Origin: Isochrysis galbana
Lineage: Eukaryota > Haptophyta > Isochrysidales > Isochrysidaceae
Direction of reading: 5' to 3'
Assembly (NCBI GenBank): GCA_018136815.1
Contig: CM030940.1
Coordinates: forward strand, 616,443-680,442
DNA length: 64,000 nucleotides
Shown piece after piece: positions 53,586-64,000 of the stretch; position 1 is the stretch's first letter; each line of letters begins with the position of its first letter. The position numbers and the translations under genes were made by a program. Below the pieces are notes generated by a model. It ran no database searches. It saw nothing but the letters and a program-made list of their open reading frames with translations, and was not told where the DNA came from.

Positions 53586-54130
53586 CGCCTGCCGTCGGTA
53601 GGCGCGCCATCGCCTGTCCCGTATCGCCAATTATCGGGATGGTCGGAACGAGCCGTATCGTGATCGGGAGGAGCGGGGCGGAAGGCACAATAAAATAATT
53701 AATGTTATATCCTAGCCAACCCCACTAGCTAATTGGACACAACTTTTCCGTCCCGGAATCCCGCCATGCCTGACGAGCCAGGTGTCCGAGTGCTACCGCG
53801 CCCCCTCCCCCCGATATTCGTCCTCCCCCCAGTGCACGCACCGACCCCGCGCACCCCAGCACGTCCTCTCCTCGAGTCTACGCTGGGGGAAAACCCCTTT
53901 CGGGTAAAAACAACGCAGGGGGGGGGGGGGCACTCATGAATAGGAGCCCAGAAACACTAATCTCTCCTCGCAAGAGCGAGTGGCCGCGGCGAGCCGCGGC
54001 CCTTCCCTCCTGGTTCTGGCGCCCCCGTCTTCTCTTACCCAAACGGGGCGAGAAGACACGTAAACGCCGGAGGGGGGAGCTGCCACTCCCCCCTCCCCTC
54101 CCTCTTCCCTTTTCCTCCTCTCTTCCCTGC
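53586..54130. other. no recognised gene
   Basis: A short AT-richer patch near 53690-53740, then G/C tracts with a G run near 53920. Nothing identifiable. Confidence 0.45.
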
Positions 54131-54542
54131 GGCGGGGGCCCATGGCGCGCGCCTGGGCCCCTCTTCAGGTCCCCAGGAGGCCAGCAGGGGCCTGGGAGCG
54201 CAGCTCAGGGGGCAGGTGAGGCTGGGGCATGGCCCTGGCCCCTCCTGCCTCTCCATCGCTGGCTCTCGAGCCCCTGCCAGTCGACTGGAGCTGGCTGGGG
54301 GGTCCTGATCAGGGGGGCCCAGGGGGAGGAGGGGCTGGTCAGAGGGATGGGCTGGCCACGACAGGCCAGGGCGGGCGAATCAGGCGTGCCTGTGGGGAGA
54401 GGGATGGGTCAGTATGGCAGTGTGCTCCTGGCAAGCCATCAGGCATGCCAGGAGAGTGGGTGGTTCCTCCCCCATGGCGGGGGAGGAGTGGAGAGAGGGG
54501 GGGGCTCGTGCCCCGCCATGGGTGAACTAAGTATAAACTTAG
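54131..54542 (-). repeat. SINE-like family, divergent 5' copy D
   Basis: Reverse orientation; ends (its 5' start) in CTAAGT ATAA ACTTAG at 54527-54542. It keeps the TCCTGGCA...TGCCAGGA hairpin and the GGGGAGGAGTGGAGAG block, but the middle is clearly diverged. This copy abuts a gag fragment. Confidence 0.75.
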
Positions 54543-54845
54543 TGGCGGAAGGCACAATAGGCACAGCCGGTGGCTGTGGTCCATACACCGCCCTCAGACG
54601 TAGGGCGCTGCGTGCGGGGCACCTTCATAGACGCGTCGGTCGGACGGGCCCTGGCGAATGAAGCAGCCAGGTCAGCGTGCCCACAGTAGCGTGACATCGG
54701 GTCGAAATCTACCTTAGCATTACGCCAAGATTCCAAATCCCATTTGGCGCCTTCGGGATGGCCGAGGTTGTCCGAAGGCGGCGCGCAGCGGCGGCTCTTT
54801 TGCGATGGCGGTGTGTCGAGAGGTGCCAAGCGTAGGGAACGCAAC
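54543..54845 (-). pseudogene. Ty3/Gypsy gag C-terminal fragment
   Basis: Minus-strand KWDLESWRNAKVDFDPMSRY, FARARPTDASMKVPRTQRP and ATGCAYCAFR align with the gag part at 3470-3660 (WDLGSWSRARARFWQISRY, CRPSDATMTAPRLDDLDRD, NGCAYCAFRP). Upstream and downstream gag are missing. It is a related but distinct family. Confidence 0.82.
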
Positions 54846-55627
54846 GAATCGCGCAAAATCGCTCCCCGCCCCAAGTCGGCTCACGAAGCGCTCGGCAAAG
54901 CGCCCCCCAAGCCTTGCGCCCGCTTCACGCAAGGGCTCTGCCTGCGCAACAAACGCGGGGTGCGCTGCAACCTCTCACACGAGATCCCGAGCGCATGGAT
55001 CGACAACAAGTGCACGATCCGCTGCCACCTCCATCCCCACAAGAAAATCGCGGGATGCTGTCTGAATGGCCCGACGTGCCTCTTCCTCCATCCGGAGTGC
55101 GCGGCGGCCCTACTCGCAAGACTGAATGCACTGGACCGAGATGCGGCCCACCCGCCCTACCCCAGACTCACTTTTGATTCCACCCTCGGATACCCAGGTG
55201 AGGGACCGGTCCGAGTAGCGACCTACAACATCAACGGCACCAAAGGCGGCAAACTTGCCGCGGTGTTGTCACAAGCGCGTAAGGCGGGTGTAGACATACT
55301 CCTCCTACAAGAGCTGCACGCATACGAAGACGGCTCACACCACCGCTCGCATAGAACGGCGGCCCTCCTAGGCTGGCACTGGTTTGCCTCGCCGGGAGAG
55401 CTAGTGGACCCGGCAAGCGGAGTCGCGATTGCGATTCGCGACGCGTGCGCCAGGGTGATCCCTAGAGTAGATTCAATAGTGGAAATCATAAAGGGTAGAT
55501 GCATTAAAGTGGACATAGAGATCGACGAAAAGTTATACCGTATTCTCTCGGTGTACCTGAGCGCTAGCCCGGGACCAAGGAGATCTCAAATAGAAATGCT
55601 ACGCCGAGACACGCACGCTCAGTTCTA
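54800..55627 (+). pseudogene. LINE fragment: CCCH zinc fingers and APE endonuclease
   Basis: One open frame to a TAA. PRPKSAHEALGKAPPKPCAR begins the match to the 13988 LINE. The Cys/His fingers (CTIRCHLHPHKKIAGCCLNG) and endonuclease N-terminus (VATYNINGTKGGKLAAVLSQ, LLLQELHAYEDGSHHRSHR, DPASGVAIAIRD) follow. It reaches slightly further into the endonuclease than the 13988 copy (VYLSASPGPRRSQIEML) before stopping. No RT. Confidence 0.82.
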
Positions 55628-55639
55628 ACGTGGGCCCGC

Positions 55640-56111
55640 GTCCGGCACTTCTTTCAACTGCTGCGCACATACATGCGGTATTACCATCTGAAACCTGCAC
55701 GTTTGTACTTTAATAAGGGGGTCCTTTAAGTAGAACTTATACCGTCCACATGGGGGCACTTGCGAAAAAAACAACAATACCTGAGGTTGCACCCTCTGAG
55801 CTGCGGAAGGGGGGCGTGAGAACTTCAGAAGGGGGGGGGAACTGCAGAGGGGGTGAGAGGGAATGCAGAGAGGGGGCCCAGTTCTGTTACCTGCATTTCT
55901 TACCTTAAACGCGTGGACAATTACCGTAACGGTAAAAATAAAGCTCAAATCTTCGAATTTCGAGACGAAAATCGGCGGACCAGGATTTGAGCCCAGGGAG
56001 AATCCGAATCTGCACGCCTTGAGTGACCAAGACGAACATAGAGGACGATAAATAACGACGAAGGCACGTACCCATGCCGAAATATTCATGCCAGGAGGCC
56101 TGAATACAACA
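55640..56111 (-). repeat. divergent LTR remnant related to the chromovirus LTR
   Basis: Read on the minus strand from 56111: TGTTGTATTC, then GGCATGAATATT, CAGATTCGGATTC, GGTCTCAA-like and TCTCGAAATT-like blocks in the same order as 12311-12500. It has only the LTR start; the CTGACA end is not found. It probably belongs with the gag fragment at 54543-54845, the LINE piece having been inserted between them. Confidence 0.7.
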
Positions 56112-56678
56112 CGCTCACGGCGCGAGCTGGTAAGGGCCGTTCTTCTTGGATTAGAGAGTTCCCCCCCCCCCCCCCCCCCGGTGCTTTTTCCCGGAGAGTC
56201 GCCCGACGTAGGTCGGTCCGCCTCGATGGGAACTCCCTCATTTTAACCTGTGGGGGGTTAGAATGGGAGCCGGGGGCCTGCGAGGGGGGAGATGTGGAGG
56301 GGTGCATAGGTGTATGTATCTGTATCTGTGACAGCAACATGCGTCGAGGCGTACGGGCAGGTGCGCTAAGGGTTGTCGTGTTAGTACCAGGGCTAGTGAG
56401 AGTAGTGGTACTAATGCTCAGTTATATTATTATTATCGGGGTAGGGGCTCCGTTGCCGTCGAAGGGCTTCGGTCCCTCAGCACTAAGGTTACACTCACAC
56501 AACAAGAAAACTCTAAGGAGAACCGATCTAGTCTCAGAAGAAAAGATCAAACCTTAGAGTCTAGTGCTGAGGGAAGATCAAGAGAGAAGATCAAAGATCT
56601 AATGATGAAGGAGTCTCTAGTAGAAACGGATGGGGAGCGCTGGCTTGAGCGGTCGGGGCGGCGCGGCGCGGTGGCGCG
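56112..56678. promoter_or_regulatory. upstream region of the kinase gene with a long inverted repeat
   Basis: A C run near 56161-56179. CCCTCAGCACTA (56474-56485) and TAGTGCTGAGGG (56562-56573) are perfect 12-bp inverted arms about 76 bp apart, with AGGTT/AACCT just inside. AAGATCAA-type repeats lie between them and the start codon. No TATA box found. Confidence 0.55.
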
Positions 56679-59600
56679 ATGCGGCGCGCCGCCAGTGCCA
56701 CGCTTTTCGGCACTCGTCTGCGGCGGCGCGGGCGCGAAAGCGAGGCGGATGCGAGCACACCAGCACAGTCTGAGTCTCCCGCGCGTGGGCTGCGCAATAT
56801 TCTCCGGCGTTCTAGCTCGTCGGCTGGCTTAAGCCCAGAGCACAGCAGCCCCGCGCTCTCCCGCTCACCTTCTCTCTCTTCTATCTCCCTCTCTCCTGCT
56901 TCTCGCGCGGGCTCGTGGCGCTCGCTGGCGAGGAAGGCGAAGGAATCGCCTGCTTGCACAGGCGGAGCAGCCGACGACGGCTCGCCGCTGGCTCGCGAGT
57001 CTCCTCCCTCTCGTACAGCCTCGTGGCGTTTGATGGTGCGAAGGGCCAAGGCAGCTGAGACGCCAGCTCAAACAGGGGGTGCGCAGGCCGGCGAAGAGGG
57101 ATCCAGCTCATCCTCTCCTCCTTTTCGAATGGGCTTTGGGCGCTCGAAGGCCAGGAGGACGAAGGCGGCCGAAACGCCGGCTCGTACAGGGGGTACGGAG
57201 GCGGGGGAGGTATGTTCAAACTCGCAATCTACTCTTTCTCGCACAGGCACTCTTTCTCGCACGGGCTCGTGGCGCTCGTTGGCGAGAAGGGCTAAGCCGG
57301 CTGAGACGCCGATTGACGCAGAGAAGGCAGAGGCTGGCGAGGCGGGCTCCAACTCGCACTCTCCTCCTTCTCGCGCGGACCCGTGGCGCTCGTTGGATAA
57401 GAAGGCGAAGGCGGCTGACACTCCGGCTTCCGGAGCGGCTAGCAGCAATGAGAAAATGAGCTACGAGTCGGGGCAAAGCTTCCCGGCAGCTGCCGAGCTA
57501 CCGGAGGTGGTGGCGGAAATGCAGAGGTTCCTTCTAGCCGGCTCATTCGACCGTGGTAGGCGGCTTGTGCGTGCGAGCGAGGCGGGAAGGAATGCGAGCG
57601 GGGAACCGCCAGGCTTGTTGTCCTCTCTACTTGAGGGTATTGAAGCCGTCGGAAATTTTAGCGACCGTTTCACCATGAGCTCGACGTCACTAGGTCAAGG
57701 GCGGACGGCGATGGTATACGCGGGGAAGCGACACAAAGATGGACGATGCGTAGCTCTCAAGGTGAGGGTCCGGCTGGGTTGGGTGTGCACGATGCCTATG
57801 TTGATGCCAAGGGTATGAGCAAGGGCGCACATTAAAGCGCGCATCCATTGCACCGCGTGATTGGTGGCGGCGTGTACGTCCTTCACGATGCCTTGCCGTC
57901 ACGGGTGCACCGGGCAGCGACGCCTTAACGCTAGTGCGCGTATCCGCGTCTGACGTGCCCCTCGACATCCTGCTGATGCACAGTCGTTTGATCACGATGT
58001 CCTGGCTCGTGACCCGATGAGCTGCACCTGCTTTATCGCGGAGCTCCGTGCGCTTCGCGCTCTTCCAGCCAGTGAGTACGTCGTCTCTCTGCTTGGCATA
58101 TGCACAACAGACACCAAGCTCGCAATCATCACGCAGCACATGGAGGTGCGAGCCTAGCCACGACAGAGTACGCACTGGGCGACTGCGCCCAAGCAAGCAT
58201 GCATGCGAGGCACGCAAGGAGCATCATCTACTGGCTGCTCTACATGCATCACCGCCCTGCACCTCCGGTACCTCCAAGCCTTTCCGCCGCATCGGCTGCT
58301 TACATCGCGCACTTGAGCCTCAATTGTTCGCCCACTCGAACCCCCAGGGTGGCGACCTCCTGGAACCGATTCTGAGAGCGGGCAGGGGTCTAGGTGAGGA
58401 CACGTGCCGGCCATTGCTATTACAACTTGTGCATGCCGTCTTGCATCTCCATACACACGGCTGGGTCCATCTCGATATCAAGCTGGAGAACGTCTGCTTC
58501 TCGCACGATGGGGGAGGTACCAGTGCCGAGCACAGCGAAACTGACGACGCTCGATGGCTCAGAGAGGCGAGTCGCGCCACTCGCTGTGAAGCCCATTGAA
58601 CGACTCCCATTGGTCCCTCTCCGGCTTTCCCCTTTTGATTCCCTCCTCCCCCACCCCAGTTGAAGCTCACACAATACGCACCGTTCCTTTATCCTTCGGC
58701 CTAGGCGCGAATTCGACTCGTCGACCTAGGGTCCGCGCGCCGCTGCGCGGCGGGCGCACCCAGCCTGCGTGGCGTCGACGGCACTGCTGTCTACATGGCT
58801 CCTGAGGTCGCGGCTTGGTTTGGAGTCTCTTGTGATGACACTGTGGCCACTCCACAGCCCAGCCCCATTGGTGCGGCGGAATACTCATCGGACGTGTCTT
58901 CCATAGAAGCCTCCTCCGATACTCGCTCGGCTTCGGCCGTACGACGGCTACGGAGGAACTTCGGCCGTCGGACCTTCAAGGCCGCTTCTGATAATCACTC
59001 GGAGTGCGGGGATACACCTCCTCCATATGGACAACCTGCGGATTGCTGGTCGCTTGGTGCTTGCTTCTACGTGATGCTGTCGGCTCGGGTGAGCGTGTGC
59101 TTGAAGCTACGCCCGACCGATTGATCTGGTCGCGGGTTGGTTGTGCTCACGGAGCTTGAGCTCTTGATTGGTTGTGCGGTTGGGGTGGGTGCCCGCACCC
59201 GGTCGGCTGCACAACGCTCATTGTCACCCAAGCTCTTCCCGGCCCGCTGTAGGCTCCATGGAACCAGAGGCTACCCGACGCTACACTCCTGCCCGTGATC
59301 GCTTCCCCCTTGACGCCGCCTGCGCCTCTTCCGCCTGCGATCGCCTCCTCCTTCTCGCGCTCCGGCGCGGCATTGCTACAAGCGCTTCTCACCAAGGACC
59401 CGGGAGCACGCATTGGGGCAGCTGACGCGGCCGCTCACCCGTGGTTTTGCGAAGCCGCGAATGGTTGCAGCCATGGCCAAGCGGCGGCCGCGACACGTCT
59501 TGCTAGCCTGCAAGACTTTCAGTGTGGACCGCCTGGGCCCCAACTAGCCGCGCCGCTCCAGCCAACCGCAGAACACGGCGGCGCGGATGCAGCCTCGCAC

Positions 59601-62600
59601 ACATCCTTGGGTGAGCAGCTCGCATCTGATCCCGAGGCGGCTAGTCTTCACCTACCAGATGTGCACGAGAGTGAGGGAGTGCCGACCGAGAGACGACGAA
59701 GTTGTGCCCGGATTAGTATTGACATGGACTCTAGCAAGGGCAGCGGGCGACAAGAGGGCAGCAACGGGCACTTGGCAAGCAGGGAGAAGAGTGCTCTGGA
59801 ACAACGCGACGCCGGCGCCGGGGAACTGCACGACTTGTTGCCACACGTCGCCGCCGATCCGGAGGGCGCCACTCGCCACAACGGATCCAGACCGACCAGG
59901 AAGGACATTGATGCCCATTGCGGTATTGGTGAGCACCAGCATTCCACAAGTTGCAACACACCACCTGCAAGGCTGCAAACACCTGACGTGCTCAATACGA
60001 ACCATCCCCCAGAAGAGACGGCGATGCCCGTGACGGTCATGTGGTCACCACAGAGGTTATCTTGCTCAGATCAGGAGGAGGCGATCGCTGCATCGACAAC
60101 GGCGTGCGTTGATGTGCTAATCAGCAACTCGCTTGTGGAGGGAACCGACGTGCCGGTGCTGGCCACACCGGCCGAGCTTGGTGTGGGTGACATGCAAGAG
60201 GAAGTGACAACACTCGTCGAGGTGGCTGTGGGTGGCCAGTTGGGGGTGGTGACAACACCCGCCGAGGTGGCTGTGGGTGGCCAACAGAGGGAAGTATCAA
60301 CACCTACTGAGATGGGCGAGGGAGATAAGCATAGGGTAGAGACGCAGGCGGCAGATTTTGAGGGCACAGTGTCGAGCCCGATCGCCTCATCTCGGACGGA
60401 CTGTGCCTCAAGAGTGGCGGCAACGCGCGCCGTATTCGAGGGGCTGGCACTAGATGGCTGCGGGGGAGTGTCCGTCAAGCGTAGGGACACGCCTTTTGGG
60501 TCCTGCGCCGGTGCGCTCTCGGTGGTCGCAACACACCACGATGAGGTGGCGCCCTGCGCAGAGTTCGGCGATTGCGGAGCGATTCATGGCCACGATGCGA
60601 GCTCGTCTGAGGTGATGCCAACGGCGAGTAGTGATGGGACCACGGAAATTTTCGTGGAGGCCACGCGGGCACCCAACCAAGATCAGCATGCTAGCGAGCC
60701 GCTTGGAAAAGCATGTGATTCGGTTGGAGTGGAAGAGGCGCCACTTGAGATGACACGAGAGATAGGCGGGGTCGATAACTCATTGGAGGAAGTAGAGGAG
60801 GCATCATATGTACTATCAGTCCAAGTCACACCCGTCGTCGATCCAGCGGATGGCCTGGTTACAAAAGTGCCATCTAAGACGGCCGTCAACGACACCGTAG
60901 GCGTGCCGGGATTTGGCTCTTCTTCACCAAGCATGTCCGGCTCACCACAATTGTCTAGTCAAGGGAGCCCTACGAGCCTCTCTCCTAAAGCAGCTCGGAG
61001 CGTGGGAAACCTCCCTAGCACTAGCGATGCATTCGACGGCCCGGAATGTCCGGCTCCTAGCCCCTCAGCTAGGCGACCGCTCGTGCCAGGGAAGATCTCA
61101 CCGAATCCATCGTCTATAGCTGCACCTGAGGCGACGGTTCTCACCTCGGAGGAAGAGGAATCCCAATTCGCACAGATGGCTGCCGAGGTCAGTGCCGACA
61201 TAGCCGGGACATGGGATGCCTCTGCAGCGGCAGCGGCGAGGGAGTCGGCAGCAGAGGCGCGCCTAATGCGCGCAGCGGCCCTCAACTCCGGCTCTACAGA
61301 TCCGATTCCCAATCATTTGGTTTCGTGTGCGCCATTCAATCAAGGGCTGAGATTTGCCCCAGTCGCTCAAGATGATGTCGCTTGCATACCAGCCGCGTCA
61401 CTACCGGTCTCACCTTCCCTGAGCCCCGAGGAAGGCGACGCATTCTTGATAGGGGATTCGAGCGCGTATGCGGTGCATCTCGCCATCGGCTCCTCGACAG
61501 ACGGCGACGTTTCAGCGGTCGCATCGCCGAGATTCGACCCCAACGGTGTCCCAGATGAGGCTGAACCTGACCGAGTCCAGCATGACGGAACCCGTGCCCC
61601 AAGTCCGGACACGACCGCTTCCCGAGAGTCGAACTCCGACCAAAATCAAACAAGCAGCGGCGAGCTGACTGGTGACCCCCAGTCGGCACAAGGAGACGTC
61701 GCTCCCGAAGTTGGGTGTCCATGCGCTGCGACCCCGCAAATCGAAGTAGAGAGCAGTGGGGCAGAGGCTGCAAGCGGTGCAGCCAATGACCAATGGTACC
61801 ATGTGGAAAGCGATGCTCGTTGCTCTGTTTGCCGCAACGCACACCAGTGGCTGAGTAGTGCATCATCTCCGCGCCTTTGCAGCTCGCTCGGCTCGCCGAC
61901 CGAGTCTGACCGATCCGGATGTTGGCCGTCGCTTGCGACCTCGCTCGCAGACGTCCGTTCACGCCTCCACGAAGCATACAATGTTGCTCCAGAGAGATTT
62001 ATGTTGCCAGCAAGTCTGGAGACCAAGGAGAAGCCTGTAGACGCGCCGAGTTCTCACGTCATACCCGAGGCACCTAGCCGAGATGCTACCGTCGCCCTGG
62101 ATCACATTGACGGTGGCGTGCACCTGAGCGAGACGTCCTCTGCAATAGCAACAACACAGGTGGATCACATCAGTACCGGAACAGGTGAGCAGGTTGGGAG
62201 CATGCAAGGTCGCTTTGCGCCCGCCCAAGAAGGCACGGCCAACTACGCCGGTGCAGATAGAAGTCCAGATGCCCTGCGAGCTAGCAGCTCATGTCCGCGT
62301 TCACTCTTGGCGCGCGACTACTCGCTGCAGCCGTCGGTCATTCCAACTGCGGCGGTCGAAGCGCTTCTTGCCTCGCGTGACGCCCAGTGGCGAGCTCAGC
62401 TCGAAGCCGTGCAAGCGGAGTCGGAACAACGCCTCGAACGGCGGGAAGCAGCGGTCCGCGCTGCTGCGGCGCGCGAGTGGCAGCACAAGATGGTCTGCGC
62501 CGTCTTGGCTTCACGCGGGTGTGCCGACGCTGACACGGTCGGTGGAACTAGGGCTAGAAATAGCGGAAGCCTCTCATCGGGGAGCCGGGCCGCTTCGATA

Positions 62601-63185
62601 GCCGATTGGGACCCACCCATCCGTCCCCCGAAAGCGTGGGGTGCCTGCGGCGACGGGACAGCCGCACCATCTCCGCATACTCCGGCCGTTGCAGTCGCAT
62701 ATGCCGAGGAAGCAGGAGCTCATCGCGAGGGCGCATGCTCCCGAGCGAGCAGTCCACCGCGCGTGCTGCGACGGCCGCCTACTTCCAACGCGAATTCCAA
62801 CGACATGTCGCCAGTGCCGGCACCTCATAGCGACGGGAAGCGTCGCTTTGCGCCGCGGCGCCTCGAGGCTGCGAGAGTACGCATCGCACCCACTGCTGGC
62901 TCGACCCCGCTTTCTGTGCCGCCTTCATCCGCCGGGCGCCTGGCACTGCTTGCCGACCTGAATCGAATGATTGCGACGCAAGCGAAGCTGCAGCGTGAGC
63001 AAGAGGAAGCTCAGCCAGAGCCCGTCCTCGTCGCTGCCGCTGCGGCGGCTGCGGCGGCTGTGGTGCGAGATGCCGACAGCTCTTCCCGGCTCGTGGGGGG
63101 TCGTACGATATCCACGCCGCCAGGTGGGAAGGCGGCCATAGCGATGCTCAGACGGCCGCCTGCGCACGACCTCAATTTCGACTGA
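56679..63185 (+). CDS. large serine/threonine-type protein kinase with repeat-rich N- and C-terminal regions
   Basis: Exons 56679-57761, 57984-58145, 58348-58566, 58705-59088 and 59253-63185 give about 1926 residues; all junctions keep phase. Kinase motifs in order: LGQGRTAMVYAG (Gly loop), VALK (ATP lysine), FIAELRAL (helix C glutamate), hinge TQHME|GGDLLEPI, catalytic loop HLDIKLEN, DLG in place of DFG, YMAPEV, then a ~70-residue Ser/Arg-rich insert, DCWSLG, and KDPGARIGAADAAAHPWF. Catalytic residues are present, so it is probably active. The HLD loop lacks the usual Arg (non-RD). The N-terminus has about five ~37-residue repeats. The ~1250-residue tail is acidic and low complexity with a 15-residue repeat, a short coiled coil near QWRAQLEAVQAESEQRLERR and a poly-Ala run. 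The family is CAMK-like at best. Confidence 0.88.
56890..57430 (+). repeat. intragenic tandem repeat encoding ~37-residue units
   Basis: About five units share S-R-x-x-S-W-R-S-L-A-R-R-A-K-A-A-E-T-P-A and end in a Gly/Ala/Glu then Ser/Pro stretch. The units are unequally diverged, and one carries an extra LSRTGT insert. The frame is kept throughout, indicating selection on the protein. Confidence 0.85.
58567..58704 (+). other. probable GC-AG intron in the kinase gene
   Basis: The next exon must start in phase at GCG 58705 (ARIRLVDLGSARR). No GT in exon 3 gives phase 0. GAG|GCGAGT at 58566/58567 matches the strong 5' consensus usual for GC donors, and CCTAG ends at 58704. Length 138 bp. Confidence 0.7.
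60150..60330 (+). repeat. 45-bp in-frame tandem repeat in the kinase tail
   Basis: About four units of a 15-residue motif (TTPAEVAVGGQQREV type). Adjacent units are very similar at DNA level (CGAGGTGGCTGTGGGTGGCC repeated), so the array is recent. Confidence 0.8.
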
Positions 63186-63710
63186 TCGACAAGCCTGAGA
63201 TGAGGGTCTAGGCTAGATGCCTAGCACTCCAACGATGTGCATTGCAATGGCCAGTCCTCCCCTCTCGGTGCGTCGGTGCGAGTGTTTGGACTCCTCTGCT
63301 AACCGGTTGATCACGGGAACTGACCACCCGCCAAATACAGCCGGTGGTTGTGGCTCCCCACACTCTGCACCTGATCGTTATCGTTGTCGCATGGGAGGTT
63401 GTTCATGATGGATTTGTTCGCCACGTAATCGCGAGTCATCTCGTGCTCACACTACACATTCGCCATTGCGACATGGCATGGCCGTCACTGTTCTGGCGTT
63501 TGCCCCCACCTCTAACACCACTCTCACGCGTATGTTTCCATGCAACGATCCGAAGCCCTCCTTCTTCCATGACGAATTGTAAAATGTTATGAAAATTAGT
63601 AGTCCCTTAAGCTTGTTCCTTCGGGGGAGGGGAGGGGGACATCGGCGAAGCATGCAGTCTCCTGTAGGCATGGCATTGGCCAGCACACGTATTATTTGTA
63701 CTACTGGAAC
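63186..63710. other. kinase 3' flank, no gene recognised
   Basis: Mixed sequence; only short frames. It ends at the palindromic motif of the LINE/SINE families. Confidence 0.45.
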
Positions 63711-63726
63711 TAAGTTTATACTTAGA
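63711..63726. repeat. palindromic LINE/SINE start motif
   Basis: CTAAGT TTAT ACTTAG, 4 bp before an ORF1-like ATG. It is the same motif as the 5' end of the SINE-like elements. Confidence 0.8.
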
Positions 63727-63730
63727 CGCG

Positions 63731-64000
63731 ATGGAGCGCGCCGACGCGACTCCCCTCTCCTTCGGGCCCCCCGCCGAGGGCGCCCCCCCAGTGCCCATGG
63801 AGCAGCCGCTGTCGAAGCGGCCGCGTCCGCCCACTGAGGCCGAGCAGGTGCGTGCGACTCCGGTCGCGCCACACGGCCCGTGGCCCCGGCCACATCACCC
63901 ATGGCAGCCATGCTGGCCTCCCCCATGGGAGGCAACATGCTGCTGGTTGCACCCCTACAGTGTCAGGCTCCAGCAGCCACCCCTCCATTGGGCATGCCTT
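63731..64000 (+). CDS. LINE ORF1 N-terminus, cut by the right edge
   Basis: Open from ATG to the end of the window (90 codons). MERADATPLSF and MEQPLSKRPRPPTEAEQV parallel the start at 21267 (MERAPPP, PLSPKRPRQDDPPSQV), including the short basic nuclear-signal-like KRPR. It is followed by a Pro/Trp/His-rich stretch. The conserved ORF1 domain would lie beyond the edge. Confidence 0.65.
   Translation, partial: MERADATPLSFGPPAEGAPPVPMEQPLSKRPRPPTEAEQVRATPVAPHGPWPRPHHPWQPCWPPPWEATCCWLHPYSVRLQQPPLHWACL

Noticed and set aside
1-64000. tRNA, rRNA and CRISPR arrays
   Set aside because: I looked for T-loop GTTCGANTC with acceptor-stem pairing, conserved rRNA stretches and regularly spaced direct repeats, and saw none. 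Short GTTCGA hits fall inside pol or repeats.

Overview
This is nuclear DNA of a GC-rich eukaryote. Genes have mostly short introns (about 100-270 bp), and the window is packed with retroelements. A multidomain eukaryotic acetyl-CoA carboxylase with a hydrophobic, presequence-like N-terminus suggests a microalga, most likely one with a secondary plastid. A haptophyte-like source would fit the GC content and the GC-AG introns, but the taxonomic call is inference.

Layout. 1-719: 5' part of a membrane-anchored Nudix hydrolase on the minus strand, running off the left edge, followed by a 100-N scaffold gap. 976-13703: a large Ty3/Gypsy chromovirus. Its 5' LTR is cut by the gap and its 3' LTR is complete (12311-13703). 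Gag is frame-disrupted and ends in a TAG that lies in frame with an open pol. Pol carries a phage-type cytosine methyltransferase-like domain upstream of protease, RT, RNase H, integrase and chromodomain. 13704-23700: a repeat graveyard with LINE ORF1/endonuclease pieces, two full ~757-bp retroposon-like elements with target-site duplications, a broken unidentified gene and low-complexity DNA. 23824-24897: an SBF (bile acid/sodium symporter) transporter. 25491-27361: an ankyrin-repeat protein on the minus strand. 27600-29840: more repeat pieces, including a hAT transposase tail, then a purine tract. 29864-40585: UTP20, a ribosome-biogenesis HEAT-repeat giant. 40765-42715: decayed LINE and Ty3 integrase pieces. 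43640-44190: extreme C/G tracts. 45121-52406: acetyl-CoA carboxylase. 53067-56111: further repeat copies, a second gag fragment, a LINE endonuclease and a divergent LTR. 56679-63185: a large Ser/Thr protein kinase with repeat-rich tails. 63711-64000: the start of another LINE ORF1.

The host genes are single housekeeping or signalling loci with no operon-like relationship. I rebuilt exons by keeping frame and protein-family continuity across GT-AG junctions. Two junctions appear to be GC-AG. The most unusual object is the chromovirus, because it joins a phage-like DNA methyltransferase module to a chromodomain integrase and has a stop-codon-separated Gag-Pol.
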